From positions 1 through 47,249 of the IMG/VR virus record IMGVR_UViG_3300032116_022059: DNA of 47,249 nucleotides; one strand, given 5' to 3'. The position numbers and the translations under genes are program-made. The notes under the pieces were generated by a model that saw only the letters and a list, made by a program, of their open reading frames with translations, did no database searches and had not been told where the DNA came from. How positions within the stretch are numbered: position 1 is the first letter of the stretch; every line of letters begins with the position of its first letter. The DNA is from a virus. This document shows positions 1 to 9,167 of the stretch, one piece after another.

Positions 1-275
1 TGGCGTTTCAGTCGGTGTTTCAGTCGGTGTTTCAGTCAGTGTAGCTGTTGGCGTTTCAGTCGGTGTTTCAGTCGGTGTTTCAGTCGGTGTAGCTGTTGGC
101 GTTTCAGTCGGTGTTTCAGTCGGTGTTTCAGTCAGTGTAGCTGTTGGCGTTTCAGTCGGTGTTTCAGTCGGTGTTTCAGTCGGTGTAGCTGTTGGCGTTT
201 CAGTCGGTGTAGCTGTTGGAGTTTCAGTCGGTGTTTCAGTCGGTGTAGCTGTTGGTGTAGCTGTTGGTAAAATAA
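1..275 (-). repeat. Nested 12/48/96-bp tandem repeat encoding TPTE/TPTA
   Basis: The basic unit is 12 bp, read on the minus strand as Thr-Pro-Thr-Glu or Thr-Ala-Thr-Pro/Leu. Four units make a 48-bp block, and blocks begin at 1, 49, 97 and 145. Alternate blocks differ by CAG/CGG in the last unit (Leu versus Pro), giving a 96-bp super-period. The array decays towards 193-275 and continues beyond the left edge. All copies are in frame with the host gene, so it is a coding repeat. Confidence 0.95.
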
Positions 276-2157
276 TTACACAATCTGGACAATCGAAATT
301 TAATAACCCAAATTTGTTTTTTAACAATAAAAAATTATGCTTAATCTCATCACCACCTAAAGCAGACGTATACATCCTGAATTGAGATATGGCCCCATCA
401 AAAGAACCTCCGAAGTTTTGTTCTAATAATATATTCGTAGATAACCCAGATAGTGTTGTACCACTTAGTATATTATTTGGAAAGCATTCTGGGTCTTGCT
501 GATATGTAACCCCACTTAATGTTGCAGGGCAACCAGTAAATGTCAGGTTATCATGTAACCCTTGTGTGCCACCGCCCCATGATACATTAAATGGAACTCC
601 TACTTGTCGTTCTTTTTCGGTGCTTAAACCTCTAGGTATAATTTCTTCAACATCTTCAAATGTCTCAAAAAGCCTACCATTAACGTAAATTTTTAATTTA
701 CCCCTTCTGTATTTATTCTCTTGTAACCAATTTTCGTTTAATTCAACTATTTCTAGCTTTTTGGCAACTTCTTGACCATTTGTTATCGGCGGACCAATTA
801 ATTCTACAGTTTTACCCAGTTCTGATAACAGATATGGATTACGAGTAATAATATCTAAACCACCTCGGTATTTTAGATCGCATTCATCGAACCACGTATA
901 TCTTTCCCAAATAAAATTAAGTAAAACCCAATGTTCTCTTAATATGAAATTAGGATCTTCAGTTGCACAAATATCATATATAGATTTTTCTGTGCAATAA
1001 TTTTGTATTGTATATCCTGTTTGATATGTTATTCCTGTTGTTTCGCAAGATCCTGTGGTAACACAATCACCTGTAAATCGCAAAATCCTAACACATATTT
1101 TAGGATTACCTGGATCACCAGAAAATTTAAAAGAAATTGCATTAGATATACTATCTAATAACGGATCTTTCTCAGGTGAAATTGAGGTTTGTGCTGTTAT
1201 ATTGCAACCACAATCACAATTTACACCATGCGAACTGATTTCATCCGCTGGTTGATATACAGATATACAATTAGAATTTGTTATCCCGGTATCAGAACAA
1301 GCACATGTTTTTAAACATGTTAATGCCTCAGTAACTCTAGTATATCCTGTGTCGCCGGTAGGGTTTAGGTTAGCGTAATGATAATATTTATTCTCAGCCC
1401 TAGCACCTAAATAAAAAAATGTGTTTTTATTATTAGGATACACTTGATTTAGTGTTGTAAATCCAGAAGGTGGTGTATATAAATCAACTAACCTAGGCTT
1501 TAACAAAAGTTCAACAGTCCAGCCTTTATGTACTCTTTCCGGGAATATTTCATAATCATAACTGAACAACTTATAAAATCCCTGGTAAAATCCCCCATAT
1601 AATTCATGGTATATACCAACAGTTGGATCATTGTATGATACTACTTCATATGCTATATTATAATTTAATCCTGAAAACCTTAAATTAGGGCTTAACGTGT
1701 GGCCAGTAACTTGATGCAATTTTAGTCTGCGATCAAAAGATAACCTGTCAAATTTCTCAGAATCTGGTAGTAAGCCTTTAGTTATACTAATCGTAACCCC
1801 AGTCATTTGATCAACTAATCCATTATCAATGCCGGTTAATCCAATATCACATATTGTTGTGGCTGAATTGCAGGAAACGTCGTAATTATCTGGATTATAA
1901 TAATTTAAAGATATTAAATTATTATATTCGTTATACTCACCATAATCTAAAATATATTGTTCACTAGTTCCAGAACTATTTAAATCAAAATGTATTGGTA
2001 ATTTATTGCCATCATCAACGGAAATAATATTATCTGAGAATATTACCTCTTGGTTTATAGCCTCGTAATTATCTAACAGAGTAAAATCAAGAGTTTTGTT
2101 TACGCCATTTAGATACCAATTCCTAAAATTAAATTGATTTATATTTATATACGACAT
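1..2157 (-). CDS. Large LamG-like tail-fibre/adhesin protein with Thr-Pro repeat tail (partial)
   Basis: The frame opens at ATG 2157 and is still open at the left edge after 719 codons, so the C-terminus is missing. Residues about 480-620 look like a laminin-G/concanavalin-like lectin domain: a [10 protein letters not shown] strand, an FNVSWGGG loop and a closing [15 protein letters not shown] strand. From about residue 630 the protein becomes an in-frame (TPTE/TPTA)n tail. The N-terminal two thirds have no family I recognise. LamG-like folds are common in virion adhesins and fibres, so a surface or receptor-binding role is inferred. It diverges from the virion-gene run on the plus strand, with 54 bases between the two starts. 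A tail or neck structural protein is the main alternative. Confidence 0.8.
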   Translation of the reverse strand, partial: MSYININQFNFRNWYLNGVNKTLDFTLLDNYEAINQEVIFSDNIISVDDGNKLPIHFDLNSSGTSEQYILDYGEYNEYNNLISLNYYNPDNYDVSCNSATTICDIGLTGIDNGLVDQMTGVTISITKGLLPDSEKFDRLSFDRRLKLHQVTGHTLSPNLRFSGLNYNIAYEVVSYNDPTVGIYHELYGGFYQGFYKLFSYDYEIFPERVHKGWTVELLLKPRLVDLYTPPSGFTTLNQVYPNNKNTFFYLGARAENKYYHYANLNPTGDTGYTRVTEALTCLKTCACSDTGITNSNCISVYQPADEISSHGVNCDCGCNITAQTSISPEKDPLLDSISNAISFKFSGDPGNPKICVRILRFTGDCVTTGSCETTGITYQTGYTIQNYCTEKSIYDICATEDPNFILREHWVLLNFIWERYTWFDECDLKYRGGLDIITRNPYLLSELGKTVELIGPPITNGQEVAKKLEIVELNENWLQENKYRRGKLKIYVNGRLFETFEDVEEIIPRGLSTEKERQVGVPFNVSWGGGTQGLHDNLTFTGCPATLSGVTYQQDPECFPNNILSGTTLSGLSTNILLEQNFGGSFDGAISQFRMYTSALGGDEIKHNFLLLKNKFGLLNFDCPDCVIILPTATPTATPTETPTETPTATPTETPTATPTETPTETPTETPTATLTETPTETPTETPTATPTETPTETPTETPTATLTETPTETPTETP

Positions 2158-2211
2158 ATATGTAATAAATACAACATAACTCAATATTTATTAGTGATAA
2201 TACTATGATAT

Positions 2212-3051
2212 ATGATTAAATATAATAAAGAATATTATATAAAGCCTTATTACTTTTTTTTAGTTGAAAAAGAAGATCGCCTGTCTTTATATTACTCAGT
2301 TGAAAACACGTTAACAGAATCTAGAAAACGTGATGAAAAGATTGATTTTGACAAAAAACACTCATCATCAGTTAAAAATAGGATGAAACGAATTGTTAAA
2401 GATAAGAAGGCAAAAACAAAAACCGATGTAAAAAGATATTTTAAAGACGTACCTAAAAAAGAGTTAGAGGAATTAATTGATACTGATGGTACGTTAAATA
2501 ACTCTAGAGTTCCCATTCTAAATATGGGTTTAACACCTAAAAAAACTACTGATGTTACTATTACTATGGCCACAATGGTAAATAATCCTGTTACTAGAGG
2601 CTACCGTAAGTATTACGGTGAATCAATAGAGCCAGAATTAACCGAGGTTGATTTTTCAGGTACTTTTGGTTTTGAGGAGACTAAAGATATGGATGGTAAA
2701 GAAACTTACGAATACCTTGTAGATAAAATGGAGTTAGATCCAGAAGATGCGGCAAATAGAACTATACAATTTGGTAAAGATCCTACTGGTGAGCGTAAAA
2801 AGAATACCCCTAAAAAAATTAGAGATAAAAAAGGTTATATCGATAGACAAACTCTTTCTGAAGATGAATTAAGAGCTATGGCAGAAGAAATAGTGTTAAA
2901 TAAAAAATCTAAAAACTTAGATATAAATAAAAAAGGTACATCTGAATCGACTAAATTTATAACGAAAAATGTTAAAGCATTAAAAGTTATGGCAGAAAAA
3001 GAGGGCCTAACAATAAACGATTTAATTAAAATGCTTAAACGTGAATCGTGA
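2212..3051 (+). CDS. Conserved phage protein of unknown function, likely virion-associated
   Basis: The 279-residue product is highly charged and Lys-rich, with no signal peptide or membrane segment. A Lys-rich N-terminal third is followed by a middle part with a Gly/Thr-rich stretch (VTITMATMVNNPVTRGYRKYYGES) and an acidic-basic helical C-terminus ending LIKMLKRES. I do not recognise the family. It is the first gene of the long plus-strand run and overlaps the next gene by 11 bases. Its position beside a fibre-like gene and other small phage proteins suggests a structural or assembly role, which is inference. Confidence 0.75.
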   Translation: MIKYNKEYYIKPYYFFLVEKEDRLSLYYSVENTLTESRKRDEKIDFDKKHSSSVKNRMKRIVKDKKAKTKTDVKRYFKDVPKKELEELIDTDGTLNNSRVPILNMGLTPKKTTDVTITMATMVNNPVTRGYRKYYGESIEPELTEVDFSGTFGFEETKDMDGKETYEYLVDKMELDPEDAANRTIQFGKDPTGERKKNTPKKIRDKKGYIDRQTLSEDELRAMAEEIVLNKKSKNLDINKKGTSESTKFITKNVKALKVMAEKEGLTINDLIKMLKRES

Positions 3052-3439
3052 ACTATATAATAAAGAATTCGATATTCCTGAAACGTACTTAAATTATTTA
3101 ACAAATTTTAAGGACGAAAAAACAATTCAGAATTTATTAGAAAAAAAGAAGATAACTTACCAATTGTTGAAAAAGTTAAAACATAGAATGGAAGTTGGGG
3201 GTGAAAAACAACAATTAGGTGGGGATCAGTTTTTAAGTTGGATAAACCAAACATTAAATTCTAATCGATCTTCAATCGAGACAATGAAAGACGTTAGATC
3301 GATAACAGCTTTAGATAATCAATATAATAAAACACATAATAAAATTGACTTAACAACATTAAATAGACCATCAAAAGAGCATGGTAATAAACTTAAGGAA
3401 GATGTTGAAAGAATAAATGAACTAATAAAAATAATTTGA
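3041..3439 (+). CDS. Small helical phage protein, unknown function
   Basis: The 132-residue product begins at a GTG codon (MNRELYNKEF) that overlaps the upstream stop by 11 bases. No ATG near the 5' end gives a comparable product, so the GTG start is preferred. The protein is charged, mostly helical and rich in Lys and Asn, with no motif I recognise. Tight overlap with both neighbours indicates translational coupling within the first operon block. Confidence 0.65.
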   Translation: MNRELYNKEFDIPETYLNYLTNFKDEKTIQNLLEKKKITYQLLKKLKHRMEVGGEKQQLGGDQFLSWINQTLNSNRSSIETMKDVRSITALDNQYNKTHNKIDLTTLNRPSKEHGNKLKEDVERINELIKII

Positions 3440-3440
3440 T

Positions 3441-3731
3441 ATGGTACCGTTAGAGCCTATAGACACAACACAAACTGAAGATAATGCATTGTCTAATATC
3501 GCTGAACAAGAAAGACAAAAATTGTTTGCTAGAAACGATTATAATCTAGCTAACCAATATTCTTCAACAAATCCAGATGCGTTAGCTACTGGTGATGAAC
3601 AAGGTAAAGGAACTGGTAATTTTTTAGATGTTTATAACCCAATTGCCGGTAATAATATTGATAACGTTGAACGTAAAAAAGAAATTGTAATAAATAAATT
3701 TAGTAGCGTTAATACATATCCAGACTTCTAA
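3441..3731 (+). CDS. Small hydrophilic phage protein, unknown function
   Basis: The 96-residue product is Asn/Asp/Gln-rich and probably partly disordered, with a GDEQGKGTGNFLDVYNP segment in the middle. No domain is recognised. It starts one base after the preceding stop and shares one base of its own stop with the next ATG (TAATG), so the block is tightly coupled. Similar small hydrophilic proteins accompany structural genes in T4-like phages, but that role is only inferred here. Confidence 0.65.
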   Translation: MVPLEPIDTTQTEDNALSNIAEQERQKLFARNDYNLANQYSSTNPDALATGDEQGKGTGNFLDVYNPIAGNNIDNVERKKEIVINKFSSVNTYPDF

Positions 3732-4135
3732 TGAAATTATTTAACATCTTTAAAAGTATAATATTAGAAGAAGTTTCTATGGACGTTATTATTGACGCCA
3801 TACGAAAACGAAAAGTATTAATTATAAATTACCAGGGTGATGAACCTGGAGGTAATGGATTGCGTCAAATAGAGCCTGTTTGCTTAGGAATAAGCAAAGC
3901 TGGTAACAGGGTTTTAAGAGCTTGGGATTCAGAAGGTGCTTCACATACTGCTTATTTGGGTAAACAACCATTACCTAGTTGGAGATTGTTTAGATTAGAT
4001 AAAATTCTATCCGCAAATCCTACTGGTGATATTTACAACGAACCTAGACCTAATTATAATTTTAATGGTGACGACTCTATGGTTAGAGTTCTAGTTAACG
4101 CTAAATTTGAAAACTTACAACCGCAAACTGCTTAA
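3731..4135 (+). CDS. Stand-alone WYL-domain protein
   Basis: The 134-residue product matches the WYL pattern: an INYQG strand near residue 35, then RQIEPVCLGISKAGNRVLRAW (residues 48-68) and WRLFRLDKI (about 92-100). WYL domains bind nucleic acid or nucleotide-like ligands and usually sit behind a helix-turn-helix in transcription regulators and CRISPR/defence regulators. Here no DNA-binding domain is attached. An internal Met at residue 17 (MDVIIDAIRK) could be an alternative start. It overlaps the upstream stop by one base and is followed at once by the next gene. A regulatory or virion-carried effector role is possible. Confidence 0.75.
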   Translation: MKLFNIFKSIILEEVSMDVIIDAIRKRKVLIINYQGDEPGGNGLRQIEPVCLGISKAGNRVLRAWDSEGASHTAYLGKQPLPSWRLFRLDKILSANPTGDIYNEPRPNYNFNGDDSMVRVLVNAKFENLQPQTA

Positions 4136-4136
4136 T

Positions 4137-4706
4137 ATGAGTGATTTAATGGAAAAATTAAAAGTTGCTAAAGCGATCATGGATAAACATGAAACCATTG
4201 GTAAAAATAATAAAGAAAATGGGGGTAAAAAAGCACCTGTTCTTGAAGAGTATAATCAACCTAACGTCAGATACAATTTACCTGATGACGTTTCAATAGA
4301 CGAGCCACAAGTTGTTAATAAATCTAATTTACCAACTAGAGATAGGGTTTTACAATCTAAATTACCTGATGAGATCAAAAGATTAATGATTGAGCACCCT
4401 ATTAATGGTCCAGAGCCAATTCAGACTAAATCTGTATTGTCAGATGAATTGGTTGATAGGGCGAACAAATTAATGGGGAATAATAAGCCTCAAATACAAG
4501 AAAGAAAGGTAAGCACTCCCGTTGCAAACAATTCTGAGTTAAGATCTATGTTAAAAGAAGTTTTAACTGAAATATTAGCAGAAAACGGATTGCTATATGA
4601 AGGGGCTCAAAAAACCTCAGACATGTTATCTCTAAGAGTCGGACAACATGTTTTTGAAGGTAAAGTGACGAAGATTAAAAAAATAAAGCCTCATAATAAA
4701 ATATGA
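4137..4706 (+). CDS. Conserved phage protein with C-terminal helical module, unknown function
   Basis: The ATG at 4137, one base after the previous stop, is chosen over a TTG ten codons upstream that lies inside the preceding gene. The 189-residue product has a Lys-rich N-terminus, a long linker with Pro/Asn and a C-terminal helical segment (LRSMLKEVLTEILAENG) followed by a basic VTKIKKIK tail. No enzyme motif is visible. The last codons overlap the left arm of a strong terminator, so this gene closes the first operon block. A virion-associated role is inferred from position. Confidence 0.7.
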   Translation: MSDLMEKLKVAKAIMDKHETIGKNNKENGGKKAPVLEEYNQPNVRYNLPDDVSIDEPQVVNKSNLPTRDRVLQSKLPDEIKRLMIEHPINGPEPIQTKSVLSDELVDRANKLMGNNKPQIQERKVSTPVANNSELRSMLKEVLTEILAENGLLYEGAQKTSDMLSLRVGQHVFEGKVTKIKKIKPHNKI

Positions 4707-4720
4707 GGCTTTATTCTTTA
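4682..4720 (+). terminator. Rho-independent terminator overlapping a stop codon
   Basis: A perfect 14-bp inverted repeat pairs 4682-4695 with 4702-4715 (AATAAAGCCTCATA / its complement) around a 6-base loop, followed by TCTTTATAA. The upstream gene's last five codons and its TGA lie inside the hairpin. It separates the small-gene block from the sugar island. The T-tract is short, so some read-through is likely. Confidence 0.8.
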
Positions 4721-4726
4721 TAATAA

Positions 4727-4754
4727 CCATAATTAAATCTATATTTAATTATGG
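4727..4754 (+). other. 12-bp inverted repeat that buries a start codon
   Basis: CCATAATTAAAT (4727-4738) and ATTTAATTATGG (4743-4754) are perfect inverted copies around CTAT. The ATG of the next gene (4751) is inside the right arm. It follows directly on the terminator. It could be an operator for a dimeric repressor or an RNA hairpin that limits initiation at the first sugar-island gene. Confidence 0.7.
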
Positions 4755-5968
4755 AAAAAATTAAAATATTAGTATTACCTAGCGATAAAAGTGGCGTTGG
4801 AAAATATAGGTCTGTAGACCCTCATGTTAAACTACAAAACATGTACCCAGATGATTTCCACGTCACTATTGATTATAATCCCAATTTATCAGATTTAAAT
4901 TACTTTAAAGATTTTCATATAGTTCACGCTCATAGGTCTATAGGACATGATATTGAAAGGACACCAGAACTTATTAAAAAGATAAATACTCTTGGCGTTA
5001 TTGTTATTATTGATTTAGATGATTATTGGATGCCAGGGTACGAACATCCTCTTTATACTTTAATTGTCCAAGAAAATATCGGTAAAAAAATCACAAATAA
5101 TTTACGTGCAGCAAATTACGTAACAACTACAACAAAGATTTTTGCTACAGAGATTGGTAAGTATAACAAAAATGTAGTTATATTCCCTAATGCTATAGAT
5201 CCAAATGAGATCCAATTTAAGGAAACAACAAAGCCTAGCGAAAAACTTAGGGTTGGTTGGCTTGGCGGATCATCACACTTGCACGACATAAAGCTGCTAG
5301 AATCATCATTTGCGAAATTTACTTTAGACGAAAGAAGTAAGTTACAATTTTATTTGTGCGGTTTTGATACGAGAGGGACTGTTACAGAAATAAATAACGA
5401 GACAAAGAAACAAACTCAAAGGGCCATGAGGCCTGAGGAAACAGTTTGGGCAAAATATGAAGAAATAATCACCAATAACTATTTCGGGCTACCTGAAAAA
5501 TATATAAATTTTCTTAAGACGTATAAAGAAGAAGACTACCCAGGAGAGATTAATGAGCCATACATGAGAGTATGGACTAGGCCCGTACAATTGTATGCAA
5601 AAAACTACTCTAAATTTGATGTTTCTTTGGCACCTATAAAGAATACTGCTTTTAATAGATTTAAATCTCAGTTAAAAGTTATTGAAGCAGGATTTTATAA
5701 AAAAGCATTAATTGCGTCTAATATTGGCCCTTATACTATCGACTTAAAACATAGTGTAGTTAACGGAAAATTTATTGATGGCAATGCTCTACTTGTAGAT
5801 GAAAATAGAAATCACTCCGATTGGTTTAAATCCATAAAATTATTATTAAATAATAGAAACATGGTTGAAGATCTCGGAGAAAATCTATATAATTCTGTCA
5901 AAGACATGTACGATTTAAATATCGTGACAAAACAAAGAGCAGAATTTTACAAATCAATAATAAAATAA
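4751..5968 (+). CDS. GT-B fold glycosyltransferase (GT4-like)
   Basis: The 405-residue product has an N-terminal Rossmann-like half that includes VHAHRSIGHD and VIIDLDDYW. Its C-terminal half starts with a RVGWLGGSSHLHD motif (about residues 168-180) and contains a late EAGFYKKALIASNIG segment, the usual donor-site region of GT-B enzymes. It probably transfers a nucleotide-activated sugar in the cytoplasm. Donor and acceptor cannot be read from sequence. It is the first gene of the sugar island and its ATG lies in a 12-bp inverted repeat. The next gene begins two bases after its stop. Confidence 0.75.
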   Translation: MEKIKILVLPSDKSGVGKYRSVDPHVKLQNMYPDDFHVTIDYNPNLSDLNYFKDFHIVHAHRSIGHDIERTPELIKKINTLGVIVIIDLDDYWMPGYEHPLYTLIVQENIGKKITNNLRAANYVTTTTKIFATEIGKYNKNVVIFPNAIDPNEIQFKETTKPSEKLRVGWLGGSSHLHDIKLLESSFAKFTLDERSKLQFYLCGFDTRGTVTEINNETKKQTQRAMRPEETVWAKYEEIITNNYFGLPEKYINFLKTYKEEDYPGEINEPYMRVWTRPVQLYAKNYSKFDVSLAPIKNTAFNRFKSQLKVIEAGFYKKALIASNIGPYTIDLKHSVVNGKFIDGNALLVDENRNHSDWFKSIKLLLNNRNMVEDLGENLYNSVKDMYDLNIVTKQRAEFYKSIIK

Positions 5969-5969
5969 G

Positions 5970-6707
5970 ATGATTAAGATACCGTTAACTAAGCTACTAT
6001 TCCTAGATATTGAAACTGTTGGCTTATGCCGAGATTATAGTGAGTGTGAAATAAAATATCCTAAAATTGCAAAACAGTTTGAAGGATATTTTGATTGGTT
6101 TTTAAAGAGGTTTCCTGAAGATAAGTTAGAATTAAATGGTAGTGATGAGGAAGCTAACAAAATTGAAATGTATAATCATGTCTTTAAAAAAAGAGCGGCA
6201 CTTACACCAGAATTCGCAAAAATAATTTGTGTTAGCGTTGCATTTGTTTCTGATAACGGAGACATTAGAAAGCAAACACTTGCTGATCATGATGAACGCA
6301 AATTGCTTTTAGATGTACAAAAAATGCTCAATAAAACGGCTGCTTTAGATTACTATTTATGTGGGCATAATTTGAAAAATTTTGATGTACCCATGATGGC
6401 AAAAAGAATGATGATAAATGGTATTAGACCGGCAAATATCTTACCATCATTCGATACAAAGCCCTGGGAGGTTAAAGTCTTAGATACAAAAGAAATATGG
6501 CAGTATGGTGCGTATACCTCAATAGGATCTTTGGATTTAATGTGTACGTGCTTAGATGTTGAATCATCAAAATTAGGTGAAATAACTGGTGATATTGTGC
6601 ATCATGCATACTGGGAAGAAAACAGATTACAAGAAATATGCGATTATTGTGAACGCGATGTTTTAGTTTTAATTGAAATTATTAACAAATTAAAATCTTT
6701 AGAATAA
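5970..6707 (+). CDS. DEDDy 3'-5' exonuclease (PolB-exonuclease-like)
   Basis: The 245-residue product carries the three exonuclease motifs of the RNase H-like DnaQ superfamily: Exo I FLDIETVG (Asp13, Glu15), Exo II GHNLKNFD (132-139) and Exo III Y226xxxD230. The Tyr marks the DEDDy class, as in stand-alone relatives of the PolB proofreading domain. It should remove 3' nucleotides from DNA. No polymerase domain is attached. It sits beside dUTPase, forming a small nucleotide/DNA-metabolism pair inside the glycosyltransferase run. Confidence 0.85.
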   Translation: MIKIPLTKLLFLDIETVGLCRDYSECEIKYPKIAKQFEGYFDWFLKRFPEDKLELNGSDEEANKIEMYNHVFKKRAALTPEFAKIICVSVAFVSDNGDIRKQTLADHDERKLLLDVQKMLNKTAALDYYLCGHNLKNFDVPMMAKRMMINGIRPANILPSFDTKPWEVKVLDTKEIWQYGAYTSIGSLDLMCTCLDVESSKLGEITGDIVHHAYWEENRLQEICDYCERDVLVLIEIINKLKSLE

Positions 6708-6712
6708 AAAAA

Positions 6713-7279
6713 ATGGAAAAAAATCTTTTTGATGATCAAAATGATCAAGGAAGTCTGAATGACTTAATGAAATTAATCAGTGAAATGGAGCAATCAGGTA
6801 ATATGGGCTCTTTTATGGAACCAGAAAAACTTGAATTTAATTATGAAAAACTAGATGATGATGTTGACGATCCAAACTATGCGTATGAGTCTGATTCGGG
6901 ATTTGATTTAAAAGCTAATGAGGATGTGGAAATAATGCCATACTCACGAGTAGGTGTTAAAACAGGTCTTAAGTTTTCAATACCTGAAGGCTTAGAAATG
7001 CAAGTTAGACCAAAAAGCGGACTTGCCTTGCATAAGGGGCTAACAGTATTAAACACCCCAGGAACTGTTGATTCAGGATATCTTGGTGAAGTAGTTGTTA
7101 TTATGTTTAATACAACAAAAGAAACTGTCCGTATTGATAGAGGAATGAAAATAGCGCAAGCGGTTTTATGTCCGGTGGTAAATGGTAAATTTGTTAATTT
7201 TGTCCAGGTAGAGTCAGTGGCTGATGCTAGCGGAAATAAAGATAGAAATGAAAACGGGTTTGGGTCAACCGGAGTTTAA
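6713..7279 (+). CDS. dut: dUTP diphosphatase (dUTPase)
   Basis: All five trimeric dUTPase motifs are present: DSGFDL (61-66), RPKSG (99-103), GTVDSGYLGEV (117-127), RGMKIAQ (143-149) and NGFGSTG (181-187). The enzyme hydrolyses dUTP to dUMP and pyrophosphate, keeping uracil out of phage DNA and feeding dTMP synthesis. At 188 residues it is longer than the usual 140-150. The extra 50 residues are an acidic N-terminal extension of unknown role. The leader is AATAAAAAAA with no Shine-Dalgarno element. Confidence 0.95.
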   Translation: MEKNLFDDQNDQGSLNDLMKLISEMEQSGNMGSFMEPEKLEFNYEKLDDDVDDPNYAYESDSGFDLKANEDVEIMPYSRVGVKTGLKFSIPEGLEMQVRPKSGLALHKGLTVLNTPGTVDSGYLGEVVVIMFNTTKETVRIDRGMKIAQAVLCPVVNGKFVNFVQVESVADASGNKDRNENGFGSTGV

Positions 7280-7285
7280 CCTTTT

Positions 7286-7978
7286 ATGATTACTATAGTA
7301 TATTCGACACACAAAGATACTCAGTTTAATTCTAAATTCAGGAAACATTTAGAAAAGACAGTTGGATTAGACAATGTTCAAATCCTTGAATACCAAAACA
7401 ACAATGAGTTTTCATTAGCTCAAATATATAATAGAGGTATTTCTGAGTCAAAACATGATGTAGTAGTCTGCTGTCATAACGATGTTTACTTTAGTGACAA
7501 ATGGGGTATAATGCTGTTGAATGATTTTAGAGAAAACCAAGATTTTGCTATAATAGGTAAGGCAGGATCTTGGTTTTTCCCTAGATCTGGAATCTACTGG
7601 GAAGAAATGTCACGTACTATGGTAGGACAAGTATACCACCATCCAAAAGGTAAAGTGAGGTGGTTAAGCAAATATTCGGAAAAAAAAGATAAATTAATAC
7701 CTGTTGTTACAATAGACGGATTATTTATATCGTTCGATAAAAGAAAAATAAAACATATGTTTGACGAAAACATTGGAAGGTTTCACTTTTATGACCATCT
7801 ATTTTGTGTCCCAAACTATCTAGAGGGTTTAAAAATTGGTGTTACATCGTCATTTGACATTACTCACGAATCGATAGGTAGACCAAATGACGAATTTTTT
7901 TCAACTAAAGAGTTATTTGTTAATAAGTATATAAATTACCTACCTATAGATATTAATAATTTATCAAATGAAAAATGA
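7286..7978 (+). CDS. GT-A glycosyltransferase-like protein (Glyco_tranf_2_5 type)
   Basis: The 230-residue product begins with a MITIVYSTHKD strand, followed by FSLAQIYNRGISESKHDVVV and a CCHNDVYF segment (a DxD-like nucleotide-sugar site). It later has VVTIDGLFISFDK and FHFYDHLFC, all typical of the small GT2-related family often found in phages and capsule loci. It probably transfers a sugar from a nucleotide donor. The specificity is unknown. Its 3' end overlaps the next glycosyltransferase by 11 bases. Confidence 0.75.
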   Translation: MITIVYSTHKDTQFNSKFRKHLEKTVGLDNVQILEYQNNNEFSLAQIYNRGISESKHDVVVCCHNDVYFSDKWGIMLLNDFRENQDFAIIGKAGSWFFPRSGIYWEEMSRTMVGQVYHHPKGKVRWLSKYSEKKDKLIPVVTIDGLFISFDKRKIKHMFDENIGRFHFYDHLFCVPNYLEGLKIGVTSSFDITHESIGRPNDEFFSTKELFVNKYINYLPIDINNLSNEK

Positions 7979-8528
7979 AATAACCTTTATAATACCTTCG
8001 GTCAATAGACCAACACTTGATAGTAGTGTTAATTCATTACTTGGGCAAACTAATCCAAATTGGAAATGTATTATCATTTATGATGGTGTTAGTGGAAAGA
8101 CTTATGATGATAATAGAATTCAAGTTATTAATTCTGAAAAAATAGGATTGTTTGGTGAGAGAAATGGACAATCGGGATTAGTTAGGAATAAAGGATTAGG
8201 TTTAGCTAAAACAGAGTGGGTAGGGTTCCTTGATGACGATGATACATTACACCCTGATTACACAAAACTTTTGTTTGAAAAATATTATAATTATGATTTC
8301 GTAATATGGAAAATGAAATATCCTAATGGATTAGTTCTTCCCGTATTGTATGATAACCCAATTAGATTTGGTAATGTCGGAATATCATTTTCATTTAAAA
8401 ATAAATATTCTGGGTTATTTTTTGATTCAAATAGAGATGGTGAGGATTATGATTTTATTCTAAAACTTAAAAATAAAACAGAAAACTATACAGTTTCAGA
8501 TGAAATTGCCTATTTTATTAGGCACTAA
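7968..8528 (+). CDS. Family 2 glycosyltransferase
   Basis: The 186-residue GT-A enzyme opens with the classic ITFIIPSVNRP strand and has SLLGQTNPNWKCIIIYDG, then VGFLDDDDTLHPDYTKLL, which holds the DxD metal/nucleotide-sugar site. It is shorter than typical GT2 enzymes (about 250-300 residues) but the nucleotide-binding half is complete. No membrane helices are visible, so it should act as a soluble or peripherally bound enzyme. It overlaps the upstream gene by 11 bases. Confidence 0.85.
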   Translation: MKNEITFIIPSVNRPTLDSSVNSLLGQTNPNWKCIIIYDGVSGKTYDDNRIQVINSEKIGLFGERNGQSGLVRNKGLGLAKTEWVGFLDDDDTLHPDYTKLLFEKYYNYDFVIWKMKYPNGLVLPVLYDNPIRFGNVGISFSFKNKYSGLFFDSNRDGEDYDFILKLKNKTENYTVSDEIAYFIRH

Positions 8529-8537
8529 TATAAAATT

Positions 8538-9167
8538 ATGCAAAAATTATTTGATAAATTTGATAAAGTTTTTTGTATAAACTTACCACATAGAACAGAT
8601 CGTCGAGAAAGCTTTATCTCGGAGGTAAATAAGTATGATTTGGGTAATTTTGAATTTTTTGACGCATATTACGGGCAAAAACTACCAAATCCTCACAATA
8701 TATTACCAGGAAATGTCGGCCTAATAAAAACAAATATCGAAATTTTAAAAAAAGCAATTGATGACAATTTAAACAATATTGTCATAATTGAAGACGACTG
8801 TGTTTTTACTGATGAAATATTAAATATTGATTCTTACTTTGAAAAACTTCCGGAAAAATGGGATATGCTGTATTTTGGTGGGAATCATAATTATCACTGG
8901 CATGGTGTACCAAACCCTATTATTGTAAATGAAAAAGTACTAAAATTAGTGCATAGTTTTACAACTCACTTTATTATAATTAATAAAAATATGTTCAGTG
9001 TATTAATAGAAAAATTGTCATCCTACTCTCACCCGATTGATGTAATATACGCGGAAATTCAAAAAAATTATGACGTGTATTCTTTTTATCCTTCAATTGC
9101 AAAGCAGTCTACAGGCTACAGCGATATAGAGAATAGAGAAATAAATTATGATTTTTTAATAAAATGA
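8538..9167 (+). CDS. Family 25 (LPS-type) glycosyltransferase
   Basis: The 209-residue product has the GT25 signature VFCINLPHRTDRR (about 11-23), an FFDAYYG segment, and IVIIEDDCVF (81-90) containing the acidic donor site. GT25 enzymes add galactose or similar sugars in lipooligosaccharide and in collagen-like protein glycosylation. It overlaps the next gene by four bases (ATGA). Acceptor unknown: phage protein, host LPS and phage glycan are all possible. Confidence 0.88.
   Translation: MQKLFDKFDKVFCINLPHRTDRRESFISEVNKYDLGNFEFFDAYYGQKLPNPHNILPGNVGLIKTNIEILKKAIDDNLNNIVIIEDDCVFTDEILNIDSYFEKLPEKWDMLYFGGNHNYHWHGVPNPIIVNEKVLKLVHSFTTHFIIINKNMFSVLIEKLSSYSHPIDVIYAEIQKNYDVYSFYPSIAKQSTGYSDIENREINYDFLIK

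Noticed and set aside
1-275. CRISPR-like repeat array at the left edge
   Set aside because: The repeats are directly adjacent with no spacers, and all are in frame with the fibre-like gene as Thr-Pro-Thr-Glu.
1055-1255. Short plus-strand frame inside the left-edge gene
   Set aside because: It lies opposite the long open minus-strand frame and has no leader or recognisable product.
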